A stretch of 24,958 nucleotides of DNA from Chloracidobacterium sp. UBA3360 (GTDB lineage Bacteria; Acidobacteriota; Blastocatellia; Pyrinomonadales; Pyrinomonadaceae), in NCBI GenBank assembly GCA_002360555.1, contig DEQS01000097.1:1-24958 (forward strand), given 5' to 3'. Under the pieces are notes generated by a model that was not told the origin of the DNA, did no database searches, and saw nothing but the letters and a program-made list of their open reading frames with translations. The position numbers and the translations under genes were made by a program. Of the stretch, positions 7,991 through 13,861 are shown one piece after another. Position 1 is the first letter of the stretch, and each line of letters begins with the position of its first letter.

Positions 7991-9001
7991 ATGAAGCAAA
8001 TACAAAAAATACAAGGGCACACCATGAAGCCTTTTTCCGCAATCAGACATCTTTATCTGGGTTTCGCTTTAACCATATTGGTTCTGATACCACAGATAGC
8101 GAGCGCCCAGTTGAACGGGGAGAATCTCAAAGGAGATCTGGGCTTGGCTTCCGGTTCGCAGGCTCCTCCGGGAGCATACGCCGGTTTCCTCTATTATCGG
8201 TATAACACGGACCGGATCAACACTAAGACCGGGGCGAAATTCAACCCAAGCGGCAGCACGACCATTGCCGCCGGCGCACCATTCTTTAATATGGTGACGA
8301 AGAAGAAATTTCTCGGAGCCAACTATGGTTTCTTTGTCGCGGTGCCCATTCTCAACACCGCACTGGAAACGCCGCGTCTAGACAGTAAGCCAACGGCGCA
8401 TGTCGGGGACATTTACGTTCAGCCTGTCAACCTGGGCTGGCACCTAAAGAAGGCTGATGTTACGGCTGCTTACGGTTTTTATGCACCCACGGGCCGCTAT
8501 ACCGCTGGGGCTAATAACAACACCGGTTATGGAATGTGGTCGCACGAACTAAGTCTGGGCACCACCGTTTACTTAGATAAGAAAAAGGCTTGGAACGCCG
8601 CTACGACCGGAGCACTCGAGTTTCACACGACTAAAAAGAACAGCAACGGTGCAAAGGTCGGTACGCTATTTACACTAGAGGGTGGCTTGGGCCGCAAATT
8701 TATGGACGGCGGGCTAAACGTCGGTATGGTCTATTACGCACAGTGGAAGATCACTGATGACCGTTTCGGCAGCCTGCTGCCGTCGGTGCTGGTCACCGGA
8801 CGCCACCGTGTCGCCGCCATTGGCCCGGAGGCCACATTGGCACTCGCCTCAAAGAAAAAAGGAAAGCTGTACGGGTTTCTCACTGCACGGTATTACCATG
8901 AGGCGTACGCCCGCACGACCACAAAGGGCAACTCTTTTCTTATCCAACTGGTTTTTCCGCTGAAACCGATCAGTTTGGGCCCACCGCCTCCGGGAAAATA
9001 A
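7991..9001 (+). CDS. MetA-pathway/SphA-like outer-membrane protein
   Basis: This 336-aa protein starts with a long signal peptide; the hydrophobic run ends ILVLIPQIASA-QLNG at about residue 37. A second methionine (MKPFS, position 8024) could be the true start, but only the first has a nearby GGA ribosome-binding site (AAGGAATTTTTATG). The mature part is a series of amphipathic beta strands rich in Gly, Tyr and Phe, such as GAYAGFLYYRYNTDR, ADVTAAYGFYAPTGRY, GMVYYAQWKI and FLTARYYHEAYAR. This is the style of the phenol MetA-pathway/SphA outer-membrane family (PF13557), thought to take up hydrophobic or aromatic compounds. The final strand FLIQLVFPLKPISLG is followed by a short Pro-rich tail. 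It follows the sulfatase in the same direction, though the hairpin at 7905-7938 may separate them. Confidence 0.75.
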   Translation: MKQIQKIQGHTMKPFSAIRHLYLGFALTILVLIPQIASAQLNGENLKGDLGLASGSQAPPGAYAGFLYYRYNTDRINTKTGAKFNPSGSTTIAAGAPFFNMVTKKKFLGANYGFFVAVPILNTALETPRLDSKPTAHVGDIYVQPVNLGWHLKKADVTAAYGFYAPTGRYTAGANNNTGYGMWSHELSLGTTVYLDKKKAWNAATTGALEFHTTKKNSNGAKVGTLFTLEGGLGRKFMDGGLNVGMVYYAQWKITDDRFGSLLPSVLVTGRHRVAAIGPEATLALASKKKGKLYGFLTARYYHEAYARTTTKGNSFLIQLVFPLKPISLGPPPPGK

Positions 9002-9064
9002 TGGGTCATATGCAGAATCGGCTCGATTTTCAAATTGACCTTGGGAGCTGGGAGAGAAAATAAA

Positions 9065-9466
9065 ATGTTTACCAAAAGGAGATTGGTTGCGGTCCTGTTC
9101 GGAGCGTTACAGGCGTTCATCTGTTTAGCAGCGAATGCTCACGGTCAGAGAAACCTGCTTGGTACCAGAGATGTGACCGGCCGCGTCGATCATGACAGGA
9201 TCACCGTTACTTCGTTACGCGGGGACTTTAAACGCATAAAGTTTAAGGTCGCAAAACGCGCGATCGAGTTTTACCGTGTCGTCGTTCGTTTTGGCAATGG
9301 GACCAGCCAGCGCCTAGCGTTTCGACAACTAATACCAGCGGGCGGCGAATCGCGATGGGTGGACCTACGGGGCACCGACCGCGTTATCCGAAGTATCGAT
9401 TTTTGGTATGACGCCAAATCTCTTTTTGGACAAGGCGCCCGGATCTGGGTGTTCGGCGGCCGTTAA
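9065..9466 (+). CDS. Secreted DUF2541-like beta-rich protein
   Basis: This 133-aa protein has a signal peptide of about 27 residues (FTKRRLVAVLFGALQAFICL, ending ANAHGQ). The mature region is a compact beta-rich domain. Its motifs are RDVTGRVDHDRITVTSLRGD, IKFKVAKRAIEFYRVVVRFG, the pair AGGESRWVDLRG and RVIRSIDFWYDAKS, and a final ARIWVFGGR. This pattern matches what I know of DUF2541 proteins, periplasmic domains of unknown function. I chose ATG 9065 over an upstream TTG because GGGAGAG sits about 9 bp before it and the signal peptide then starts cleanly. A good terminator follows at 9532-9565. Confidence 0.75.
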   Translation: MFTKRRLVAVLFGALQAFICLAANAHGQRNLLGTRDVTGRVDHDRITVTSLRGDFKRIKFKVAKRAIEFYRVVVRFGNGTSQRLAFRQLIPAGGESRWVDLRGTDRVIRSIDFWYDAKSLFGQGARIWVFGGR

Positions 9467-9531
9467 ACGATCGAGGTGTTTTATCATTTCCATCTTTGAG
9501 GCTTTGATCAGCACTCTGATCATGATGGACT

Positions 9532-9565
9532 GCAGCTTGGGAATTTCCCGAGCTGCCATTTTTTT
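9532..9565 (+). terminator. Rho-independent terminator
   Basis: GCAGCTTGGGA (9532-9542) pairs with TCCCGAGCTGC (9546-9556), 11 bp with one G-U pair and a 3-nt loop. CATTTTTTTCT follows directly. This is a classic forward intrinsic terminator 65 bp after the DUF2541-like gene. Confidence 0.85.
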
Positions 9566-9571
9566 CTGAAT

Positions 9572-9598
9572 ACGGTAAGAATTGACAGTTAACTGTAA
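9572..9598 (+). repeat. Dispersed motif copy E with extended palindrome
   Basis: The sequence acggtaagaattgacagtta matches the motif. It continues as TTGACAGTTAACTGTAA (9582-9598), a palindrome with one mismatched pair. That dyad is what a homodimeric DNA-binding protein would read, supporting an operator-like role. Confidence 0.45.
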
Positions 9599-9755
9599 CG
9601 CCCCAACCTAGGCAGATGTCCGCATTCAACCAATAACCAGACCACCTGCGTCGAAAGCCATTGCTGGGTTGTGAGCGTCAAATCGATCACGCTTTTCCCG
9701 CAGGTTATCTTTTCGATGCGCGATAAGCTCGACTGGACCACCACTTTGAACCAAA

Positions 9756-9775
9756 CCTGTAAGTTCTGACAGTTC
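9756..9775 (+). repeat. Dispersed motif copy F
   Basis: The sequence cctgtaagttctgacagttc lies about 50 bp before the transglycosylase start. Its core CTGTAAGTTCTGACAG is an imperfect palindrome (six of eight base pairs symmetric). It differs from copy G at 11361-11380 by only two bases. Confidence 0.5.
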
Positions 9776-9826
9776 CTTTTGGGGTGGGTCCGCGATAGAT
9801 TGGGACTATTTTCGGAGGGTCTTGAT

Positions 9827-11344
9827 ATGTGTATACGTTTGTTTCTATTAATCACAATTTTTTGTATTGTGGGTGTTGCGGGGCTGTCATGCAGTTCGGC
9901 GGGGCCGCAGGCGAATGTTGCGAATGTTGCTCCGGCCGCTAATCAGGCGGAAACGGTTGCCGAACAACCGCCGGCGGAGATCGATCCGACTATTATGGAT
10001 CGTCTGAGAACTGAAAAGTGGACAGGTGACATTAACGGGATGGTCGAGCGGCGGTATATCCGCGCTCTGGTGTTGTATAACAAGACCAATTTCTTTTACG
10101 ACGGCCCGCAGCCACGCGGCATCGCGTATGAGGCTCTCAAAGAATTTGAAAAAACCCTCAACCAAAAGCTCAATACCGGTGACAAACCGGTGCAGATGGT
10201 CTTTTTGCCTGTGACCCGCGAAGAGATGTTCAGGCGAATGTCCGACGGCCGCGGCGACATTGCACTCGGCAACATCCCGATCGTTGCTGACATGCAAAAG
10301 ATAGCCGATTTTTCCGATCCGGTGCGTGAGAACGCAAAAGAGATTATCGTGACGGGCCCTTCGACTCCGCCCGTAGCGACGCTTGACGACTTGTCGGGCA
10401 AAGAGGTCTTTGTGCGGAAGGCAAGCCGTTACTGGCCAAATCTCGAAAAACTCAATGAGCAGTTCAGGCAGAGCGGCAAACCGCCGGTCATCCTCAAGGA
10501 AGCGGACGCAAATCTCGAGGACGAAGACATTCTCAATATGGTCAGCTCTGGACAGGTTGGCATCACCGTAATGGACGACCTCGTCGCCGGGCTGTGGGCG
10601 AAGGTGTTTGAAGGTCTTAATGTCCATAACGATCTGGCGCTCGTGAGCGATGACAAGATAGGCTGGGCCGTGCAAAAGGGAACGCCGCAATTCGTCGCAC
10701 TAATAAACGATTTTATTAAGGACCATCGCGAAGGAACTTCGTTCGGCAATACGCTAATTCTGAGATATGCGAAAGATGCAAAATTTGCCAAGAACAATAC
10801 ACTTCCGGCCGAGATGGACAAATACAAGGCGGCAGTCGGTTATTTTAAAAAATACGGCGAGCAGTATAAGTTTGACTGGCTGATGATCGCGGCTCAGGCG
10901 TATCAGGAATCAACCATTGACCAGTCAAAAGAGAGCCCGGCCGGTGCCTACGGCGTGATGCAGATAAAACCAAGCACTGCCGAGGGCAACCCGATCAATA
11001 TTTCGGATTCGCGGACAAATATGGAAAACAATATCCATGCCGGCGTTAAGTACATGGACTACATCGTCAACACCAATCTAAAGGACGCCACATTCGACAA
11101 GATGAACCGCCCGCTGTTTGCTTTTGCGGCATATAACGCCGGGCCTGCGCGCGTCGCGGGCTTACGCAAAAAAGCGGCGGAGCAGGGGCTGAACCCTGAT
11201 GTTTGGTTCAATAATGTCGAGATCGTCGCCGCCCGCGAGATCGGAGCCGAAACCGTGACGTATGTGAGCAATATTTACAAATATTACATCGCCTACAAGA
11301 TGGCCGCCGATGTTAATGCACAAAAGAAAAAGCCTGACCCGTAA
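9827..11344 (+). CDS. mltF: MltF-like lytic murein transglycosylase (lipoprotein)
   Basis: This 505-aa envelope protein begins with a lipoprotein-type signal ending GLSC at Cys22. The lipobox is slightly off-consensus, with Gly at -3. An Ala/Pro/Asn-rich linker follows. Residues of roughly 65-325 form a family 3 extracellular solute-binding domain (EEMFRRMSDGRGDIALGNIP, DFSDPVRENAKEIIVTGP). Residues of about 335-480 form an SLT transglycosylase domain, with catalytic Glu361 in AQAYQESTIDQ, then GAYGVMQIKPSTA and FAFAAYNAGPARV. This two-domain layout and length match MltF, which cleaves glycan strands of peptidoglycan to 1,6-anhydro-muropeptides, with the binding domain controlling activity. 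The start at ATG 9827 has GGAGGG 8 bp upstream; an open frame extends 48 bp further up without support. It stands alone, preceded by motif copy F. Confidence 0.87.
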   Translation: MCIRLFLLITIFCIVGVAGLSCSSAGPQANVANVAPAANQAETVAEQPPAEIDPTIMDRLRTEKWTGDINGMVERRYIRALVLYNKTNFFYDGPQPRGIAYEALKEFEKTLNQKLNTGDKPVQMVFLPVTREEMFRRMSDGRGDIALGNIPIVADMQKIADFSDPVRENAKEIIVTGPSTPPVATLDDLSGKEVFVRKASRYWPNLEKLNEQFRQSGKPPVILKEADANLEDEDILNMVSSGQVGITVMDDLVAGLWAKVFEGLNVHNDLALVSDDKIGWAVQKGTPQFVALINDFIKDHREGTSFGNTLILRYAKDAKFAKNNTLPAEMDKYKAAVGYFKKYGEQYKFDWLMIAAQAYQESTIDQSKESPAGAYGVMQIKPSTAEGNPINISDSRTNMENNIHAGVKYMDYIVNTNLKDATFDKMNRPLFAFAAYNAGPARVAGLRKKAAEQGLNPDVWFNNVEIVAAREIGAETVTYVSNIYKYYIAYKMAADVNAQKKKPDP

Positions 11345-11360
11345 ACCGGCCCGACGGCAG

Positions 11361-11380
11361 CCTGTAAGTTCTGAAAGTTA
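11361..11380 (+). repeat. Dispersed motif copy G
   Basis: The sequence cctgtaagttctgaaagtta starts 17 bp after the transglycosylase stop and about 150 bp ahead of the broken secreted-protein gene. It matches copy F in 18 of 20 positions. Its survival beside a dead gene suggests it was the control element of that gene. Confidence 0.5.
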
Positions 11381-11513
11381 CGCTTTGGCCTGCTCCCTAT
11401 CAAAATCAACAAGTACAAAACAATATCGCTTCGTCATTCGCGGCTTTTTACGGAGTAATTGAATGCGGTCAGATATCAAGAGCTAGTTGTTCGCATTGGG
11501 GATGGCATAGGCA

Positions 11514-11657
11514 ATGTTTGTGTCCGGGCTGGCTACGGCAGCTTTGGCACAGACAAAAAAAGCCCCAACACAGCCGGGGGCCCCGTATCCGCGAACGTAT
11601 CATCTTTCGAGCGGCGGTAGCCTCACTGTATTTGAACCACAGAAAGCTGTGCGGCCC
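11514..11657 (+). pseudogene. 5' remnant of a secreted-protein gene
   Basis: A frame from ATG 11514 encodes the end of a signal peptide (LATAALAQTKKAPTQPGAPY) and then YPRTYHLSSGGSLTVFEPQ. The (Y/W)PRTY..(S/G)GG(S/K)(L/V)TV(F/Y).PQ pattern resembles the start of mature secreted proteins I associate with Acidobacteria and relatives; this is recall, not a search result. The signal peptide lacks its charged N-terminus because a stop codon lies in frame at 11508-11510, and the similarity ends near 11645. From 11658 the antisense strand instead encodes a receiver fragment. I read this as a gene truncated at both ends. Confidence 0.5.
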
Positions 11658-11825
11658 TTAAAAAATGGGCTCTTTATTTACCGTCAAAAAGATCGTTTTC
11701 ATCCCCGAGCCACGGCTTTTGATCTCGGTGGCAGTTCCGTTGCCGTTTATAACAGGCATCGAAGTATCGAGAACCCCAACATCCGGATATGTTTTGTGTG
11801 CTGCGTCAACAAAAGCAGTCGATCT
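11658..11825 (-). pseudogene. Response-regulator receiver fragment
   Basis: The reverse strand encodes AFVDAAHKTYPDVGVLDTSM, then PVINGNGTATEIKSRGSGMK and TIFLTVNKEPIF, ending at a stop codon. This is the middle of a receiver domain. VGVLDTSMPVINGNG carries the phosphoacceptor Asp and Pro, and TIFLTVNKEP matches LIFLTMNRDP of the intact regulator at 3169-3807. The first helix and acidic pocket, the lysine motif and the output domain are all absent. No start context is present. It is a relic of a NarL/FixJ-type regulator, probably a paralogue of the intact one. Confidence 0.65.
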
Positions 11826-11876
11826 GTCTAGGATCAAATGCCAATAAAACATTGGTTATGGCGAATTTTTGTGCAA

Positions 11877-11919
11877 TGTATACTTCTTATACACCTGGAA
11901 AGTGTATAAGAAGTATGCA
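11877..11919. repeat. Long inverted repeat
   Basis: ATACTTCTTATACAC (11880-11894) and GTGTATAAGAAGTAT (11902-11916) are exact reverse complements around the loop CTGGAAA. Pairing extends to 18 bp with one G-U pair. No T-run follows, so it is unlikely to be a simple terminator. It may be a mobile-element relic, a protein-binding dyad or an RNA hairpin. Confidence 0.75.
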
Positions 11920-12077
11920 GTTTGGTAAGTATAAGATAACAGGCTATTTAGAGTTGGGGCGATGTATGGGTGGTTACAAAGTATACAGACCGAGTCTAGG
12001 TTGAGGGTGCGATCACAGAGTCAAATCGTCGCGTGTAATCTATGTGGATAAAGAGTTTATGTGTTTGTGTGAGGTTG

Positions 12078-12103
12078 TGGCACGCTTTGGCACGCGGCTT
12101 GTA
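12078..12103 (+). promoter_or_regulatory. Candidate sigma54 (-24/-12) promoter with duplicated -24 box
   Basis: TGGCACG at 12088-12094, CGGC, then TTGTA at 12099-12103 differs from the sigma54 consensus TGGCACG-N4-TTGCW only by T for C in the -12 box, and the GG-N10-G spacing is exact. A second TGGCACG lies exactly 10 bp upstream at 12078-12084. The predicted transcript start near 12113 leaves a leader of about 65 nt before the repeat-protein gene. A sigma54 activator is encoded at 20740-22242. Confidence 0.55.
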
Positions 12104-12178
12104 ATAGAGAGGGCAGGAAGAACAAACAAGGCGGGTTTCGAAATTAAATTAAAAAACTTTTAGGAGAAGATAAACAAA

Positions 12179-12469
12179 ATGAAAAAGACATTCACAACAC
12201 TCACATTGGCTCTCGTACTTACACTCGGATCGACCTTTACATTTGCAAGCGGCGGCATCATCGTCAGCGACGCAGGCGGAATCATCGTTGGTGACAAAAA
12301 TGAGCCTAAATGCACCAGCAGCGAAAAAGACGGCATCATCGTCGGCGACATCGTAGGCATCATCGTTGGCGACATCGTAGGCATCATTGTTGGTGACAAG
12401 GCGACACCTTGTTCAGAAAAAGACGGCATCATCGTCAGCGACGCAACGGGCATCATCGTCGGTGACTAA
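12179..12469 (+). CDS. Small secreted GIIV(G/S)D-repeat protein
   Basis: This 96-aa protein has a clear signal peptide (KKTFTTLTLALVLTLGSTFT, likely cut after FA at residue 23) and a 73-residue mature part. The mature part is almost wholly repeats: GIIV(G/S)D occurs at 26-31, 34-39, 52-57, 60-65, 68-73, 83-88 and 91-96, often on an 8-residue period. Two related spacers, EPKCTSSEKD and TPCSEKD, each carry one Cys (45 and 78), which could form a disulfide. The regular Ile-Ile-Val strand with a Gly-Asp turn suggests a beta-solenoid or self-assembling fibre, possibly with Asp-bound cations; this is inference. AGGAGAAG lies 9 bp before ATG. It is monocistronic, between a sigma54-type promoter and a terminator. 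I know of no characterised family. Confidence 0.8.
   Translation: MKKTFTTLTLALVLTLGSTFTFASGGIIVSDAGGIIVGDKNEPKCTSSEKDGIIVGDIVGIIVGDIVGIIVGDKATPCSEKDGIIVSDATGIIVGD
12332..12403 (+). repeat. Three tandem 24-bp coding repeats
   Basis: Units starting at 12332, 12356 and 12380 each begin ggcatcat(c/t)gt and encode GIIVGD plus two residues. The first two units differ at one base. The array shows the gene grew by in-frame tandem duplication. Confidence 0.8.
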
Positions 12470-12505
12470 TTAACCAACGCTTTTCCTACACCGGGAGGAA
12501 CAACA

Positions 12506-12549
12506 AAAACAGCCTTGACGGGAAACCGGCAGGGCTGTTTTGATTTTTA
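12506..12549. terminator. Bidirectional terminator
   Basis: AAAACAGCC (12506-12514) pairs with GGCTGTTTT (12533-12541), with an inner CGG-GAAA-CCG stem. The forward strand continues TGATTTTTAT and the reverse strand has T-rich sequence on the other side. It lies between the convergent stops at 12469 and 12556 and can serve both genes. Confidence 0.8.
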
Positions 12550-12555
12550 TCGGTC

Positions 12556-13746
12556 TTAATTTTTTGGTGAAAGCGATCTAAGAGTTTCTACTGCTTTCGG
12601 GAGCATTTCGATGACTCGATCGATTTCCTCGGCGGTATTGAAACGCCCGAAACTAAAGCGGATGGCACCGCGTGCTAGTTCGTCGTCATGACCCAGAGCC
12701 CTGATGACGGGTGACGGTTCGAGCGAGCCGGACGAACATGCTGAACCTGTCGAAACGGCGATGCCCTGCATATCGAGATTTATCAACAATCCCTCACCTT
12801 CGATAGATCGAAACGAGATATTTGAGATATTTGGCAGCCGATTTTCTCGGTCTCCGTTAAATACAACATCAGGAATTATTTCGCCTACTTTGCTTTCAAA
12901 ACTATTTCGCAAGTGTCCTAGCTCCACCGCTGATCTTTTAAGCTCGTTCTGTGCTAACTCACACGCAACCCCAAAAGCGACTATGTTCGGCACAGACTCA
13001 GTTCCACCGCGTCGTTCGCGTTCCTGATGACCGCCGAGATTTTGCGGGTGCAGCCTAGCTCCGCGACGCACATAAAGCGCTCCTACGCCTTTTGGCGCAT
13101 ATATTTTATGGGCGGAGATCGAGAGTAGGTCACAGCCAATGGCTTCGACATCGAGCGGTACCTTTCCGGCGGCCTGGACGGCGTCGGTGTGAAACCAGAT
13201 CTTTTTACCATCGCTTCTTAATTCTCGAACTAATTTGCCGATCTCAGCGATCGGCTGGAGTGTGCCGATCTCATTGTTGGCGGCCATTACGGAGATCAGG
13301 ATGGTGTCGTCGGTTATCGCTGCTTTTATGTCGTCGAGACGGACGATGCCGTTTTCATAAACAGGTAAATATGTGACCGAAACGCCATGTTTTTCAAGGT
13401 CTTCGCAAACATTTAGAACTGCTGAATGCTCGAATGCAGAGGTGATTATATGAGGCTTGCCCGTTCTGTCGCTGTCGCGATTTTGCCTCGCCTCGATCAA
13501 TCCACGGATGGCTAGATTATTTGCCTCCGTGCCACCTGAGGTAAACACGATCTCGTTGGGCCGCGCGTTTATCAAAGCTGCGACTTGATGGCGAGCCTTA
13601 TCCAAAGCTGCCCGGGCTTCTTGGCCGTAGAAATGAATGCTAGACGCGTTGCCAAATTTAGCCATCAAATAAGGAAGCATGGCTTCGACCACGGCGGGGT
13701 CGATCGGCGTTGTGGCACTGTTGTCGAGATAGACGCGGCGAAACAT
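12556..13746 (-). CDS. iscS: Cysteine desulfurase, IscS/NifS class
   Basis: This 396-aa PLP enzyme removes sulfur from cysteine as an enzyme-bound persulfide for Fe-S clusters, tRNA thiolation or cofactors, releasing alanine. VYLDNSATTP opens the fold; TSGGTEANN and His107 (SAFEHSAV) contact the cofactor. Lys214 in SISAHKIYAPKG binds PLP, and Cys337 in STGSACSSGS is the catalytic persulfide site on the mobile loop. The long ACSSGSLEPSPVIRALG segment fits class I (IscS/NifS) rather than SufS. The length is normal. No iscU, iscA, iscR or mnmA is adjacent, so the dedicated pathway is undecided. It is divergent from the radical SAM gene, whose Fe-S cluster could be one client, but that link is only positional. 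Confidence 0.92.
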   Translation of the reverse strand: MFRRVYLDNSATTPIDPAVVEAMLPYLMAKFGNASSIHFYGQEARAALDKARHQVAALINARPNEIVFTSGGTEANNLAIRGLIEARQNRDSDRTGKPHIITSAFEHSAVLNVCEDLEKHGVSVTYLPVYENGIVRLDDIKAAITDDTILISVMAANNEIGTLQPIAEIGKLVRELRSDGKKIWFHTDAVQAAGKVPLDVEAIGCDLLSISAHKIYAPKGVGALYVRRGARLHPQNLGGHQERERRGGTESVPNIVAFGVACELAQNELKRSAVELGHLRNSFESKVGEIIPDVVFNGDRENRLPNISNISFRSIEGEGLLINLDMQGIAVSTGSACSSGSLEPSPVIRALGHDDELARGAIRFSFGRFNTAEEIDRVIEMLPKAVETLRSLSPKN

Positions 13747-13773
13747 AGCTTAAGTTTAACGCCTTTTGCTGTG

Positions 13774-13801
13774 TTGCTGAAACAACCGCCGATGATATAA
13801 A
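13774..13801 (+). promoter_or_regulatory. Candidate sigma70-type promoter for the radical SAM gene
   Basis: TTGCTG (13774-13779) and TATAAA (13796-13801) are separated by 16 bp, giving a predicted start near 13808 and a leader of about 54 nt. The leader contains GGTCTAT (13811-13817) and ATAGACC (13844-13850), a 7-bp stem ending just before the GGGG ribosome-binding site. This could affect translation. Confidence 0.35.
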
Positions 13802-13861
13802 TTAGAGAATGGTCTATTGTGCCTAAATTGTGTTTGGCGAGCGATAGACCGGGGATGAAAT

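Larger units (their letters stand above)
9467..9826. other. Gap with terminator and two motif copies
   Basis: About 360 bp with no convincing gene. It holds the terminator of the DUF2541-like gene (9532-9565), motif copy E (9572-9591) directly after it, motif copy F (9756-9775) and the ribosome-binding site of the transglycosylase (GGAGGG, 9814-9819). The stretch 9600-9750 has no feature I can name. Confidence 0.5.
11832..12178. other. Gene-free gap: long inverted repeat and sigma54-type promoter
   Basis: About 350 bp with no convincing gene. A forward 48-codon frame from ATG 11858 runs through an inverted repeat and has no ribosome-binding site. Signals seen are the 18-bp inverted repeat at 11877-11919, the GGCAC-rich promoter at 12078-12103 and the strong ribosome-binding site at 12162-12169. 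Confidence 0.5.

Noticed and set aside
9887..10690. Reverse 267-codon frame
   Set aside because: It lies wholly inside the transglycosylase gene, has no recognisable domain and reads like the antisense of a high-quality coding region.
11858..12004. Forward 48-codon frame in the gap before the GIIVGD gene
   Set aside because: It crosses the long inverted repeat, lacks a ribosome-binding site and resembles no known protein.
12332..12403. CRISPR-like direct repeats
   Set aside because: The 24-bp units are contiguous with no spacers and encode an in-frame peptide repeat.
12160..12456. Reverse Met/Pro-rich repeat protein
   Set aside because: It is the mirror of the GIIVGD repeats in another frame; the forward frame has a signal peptide and ribosome-binding site.
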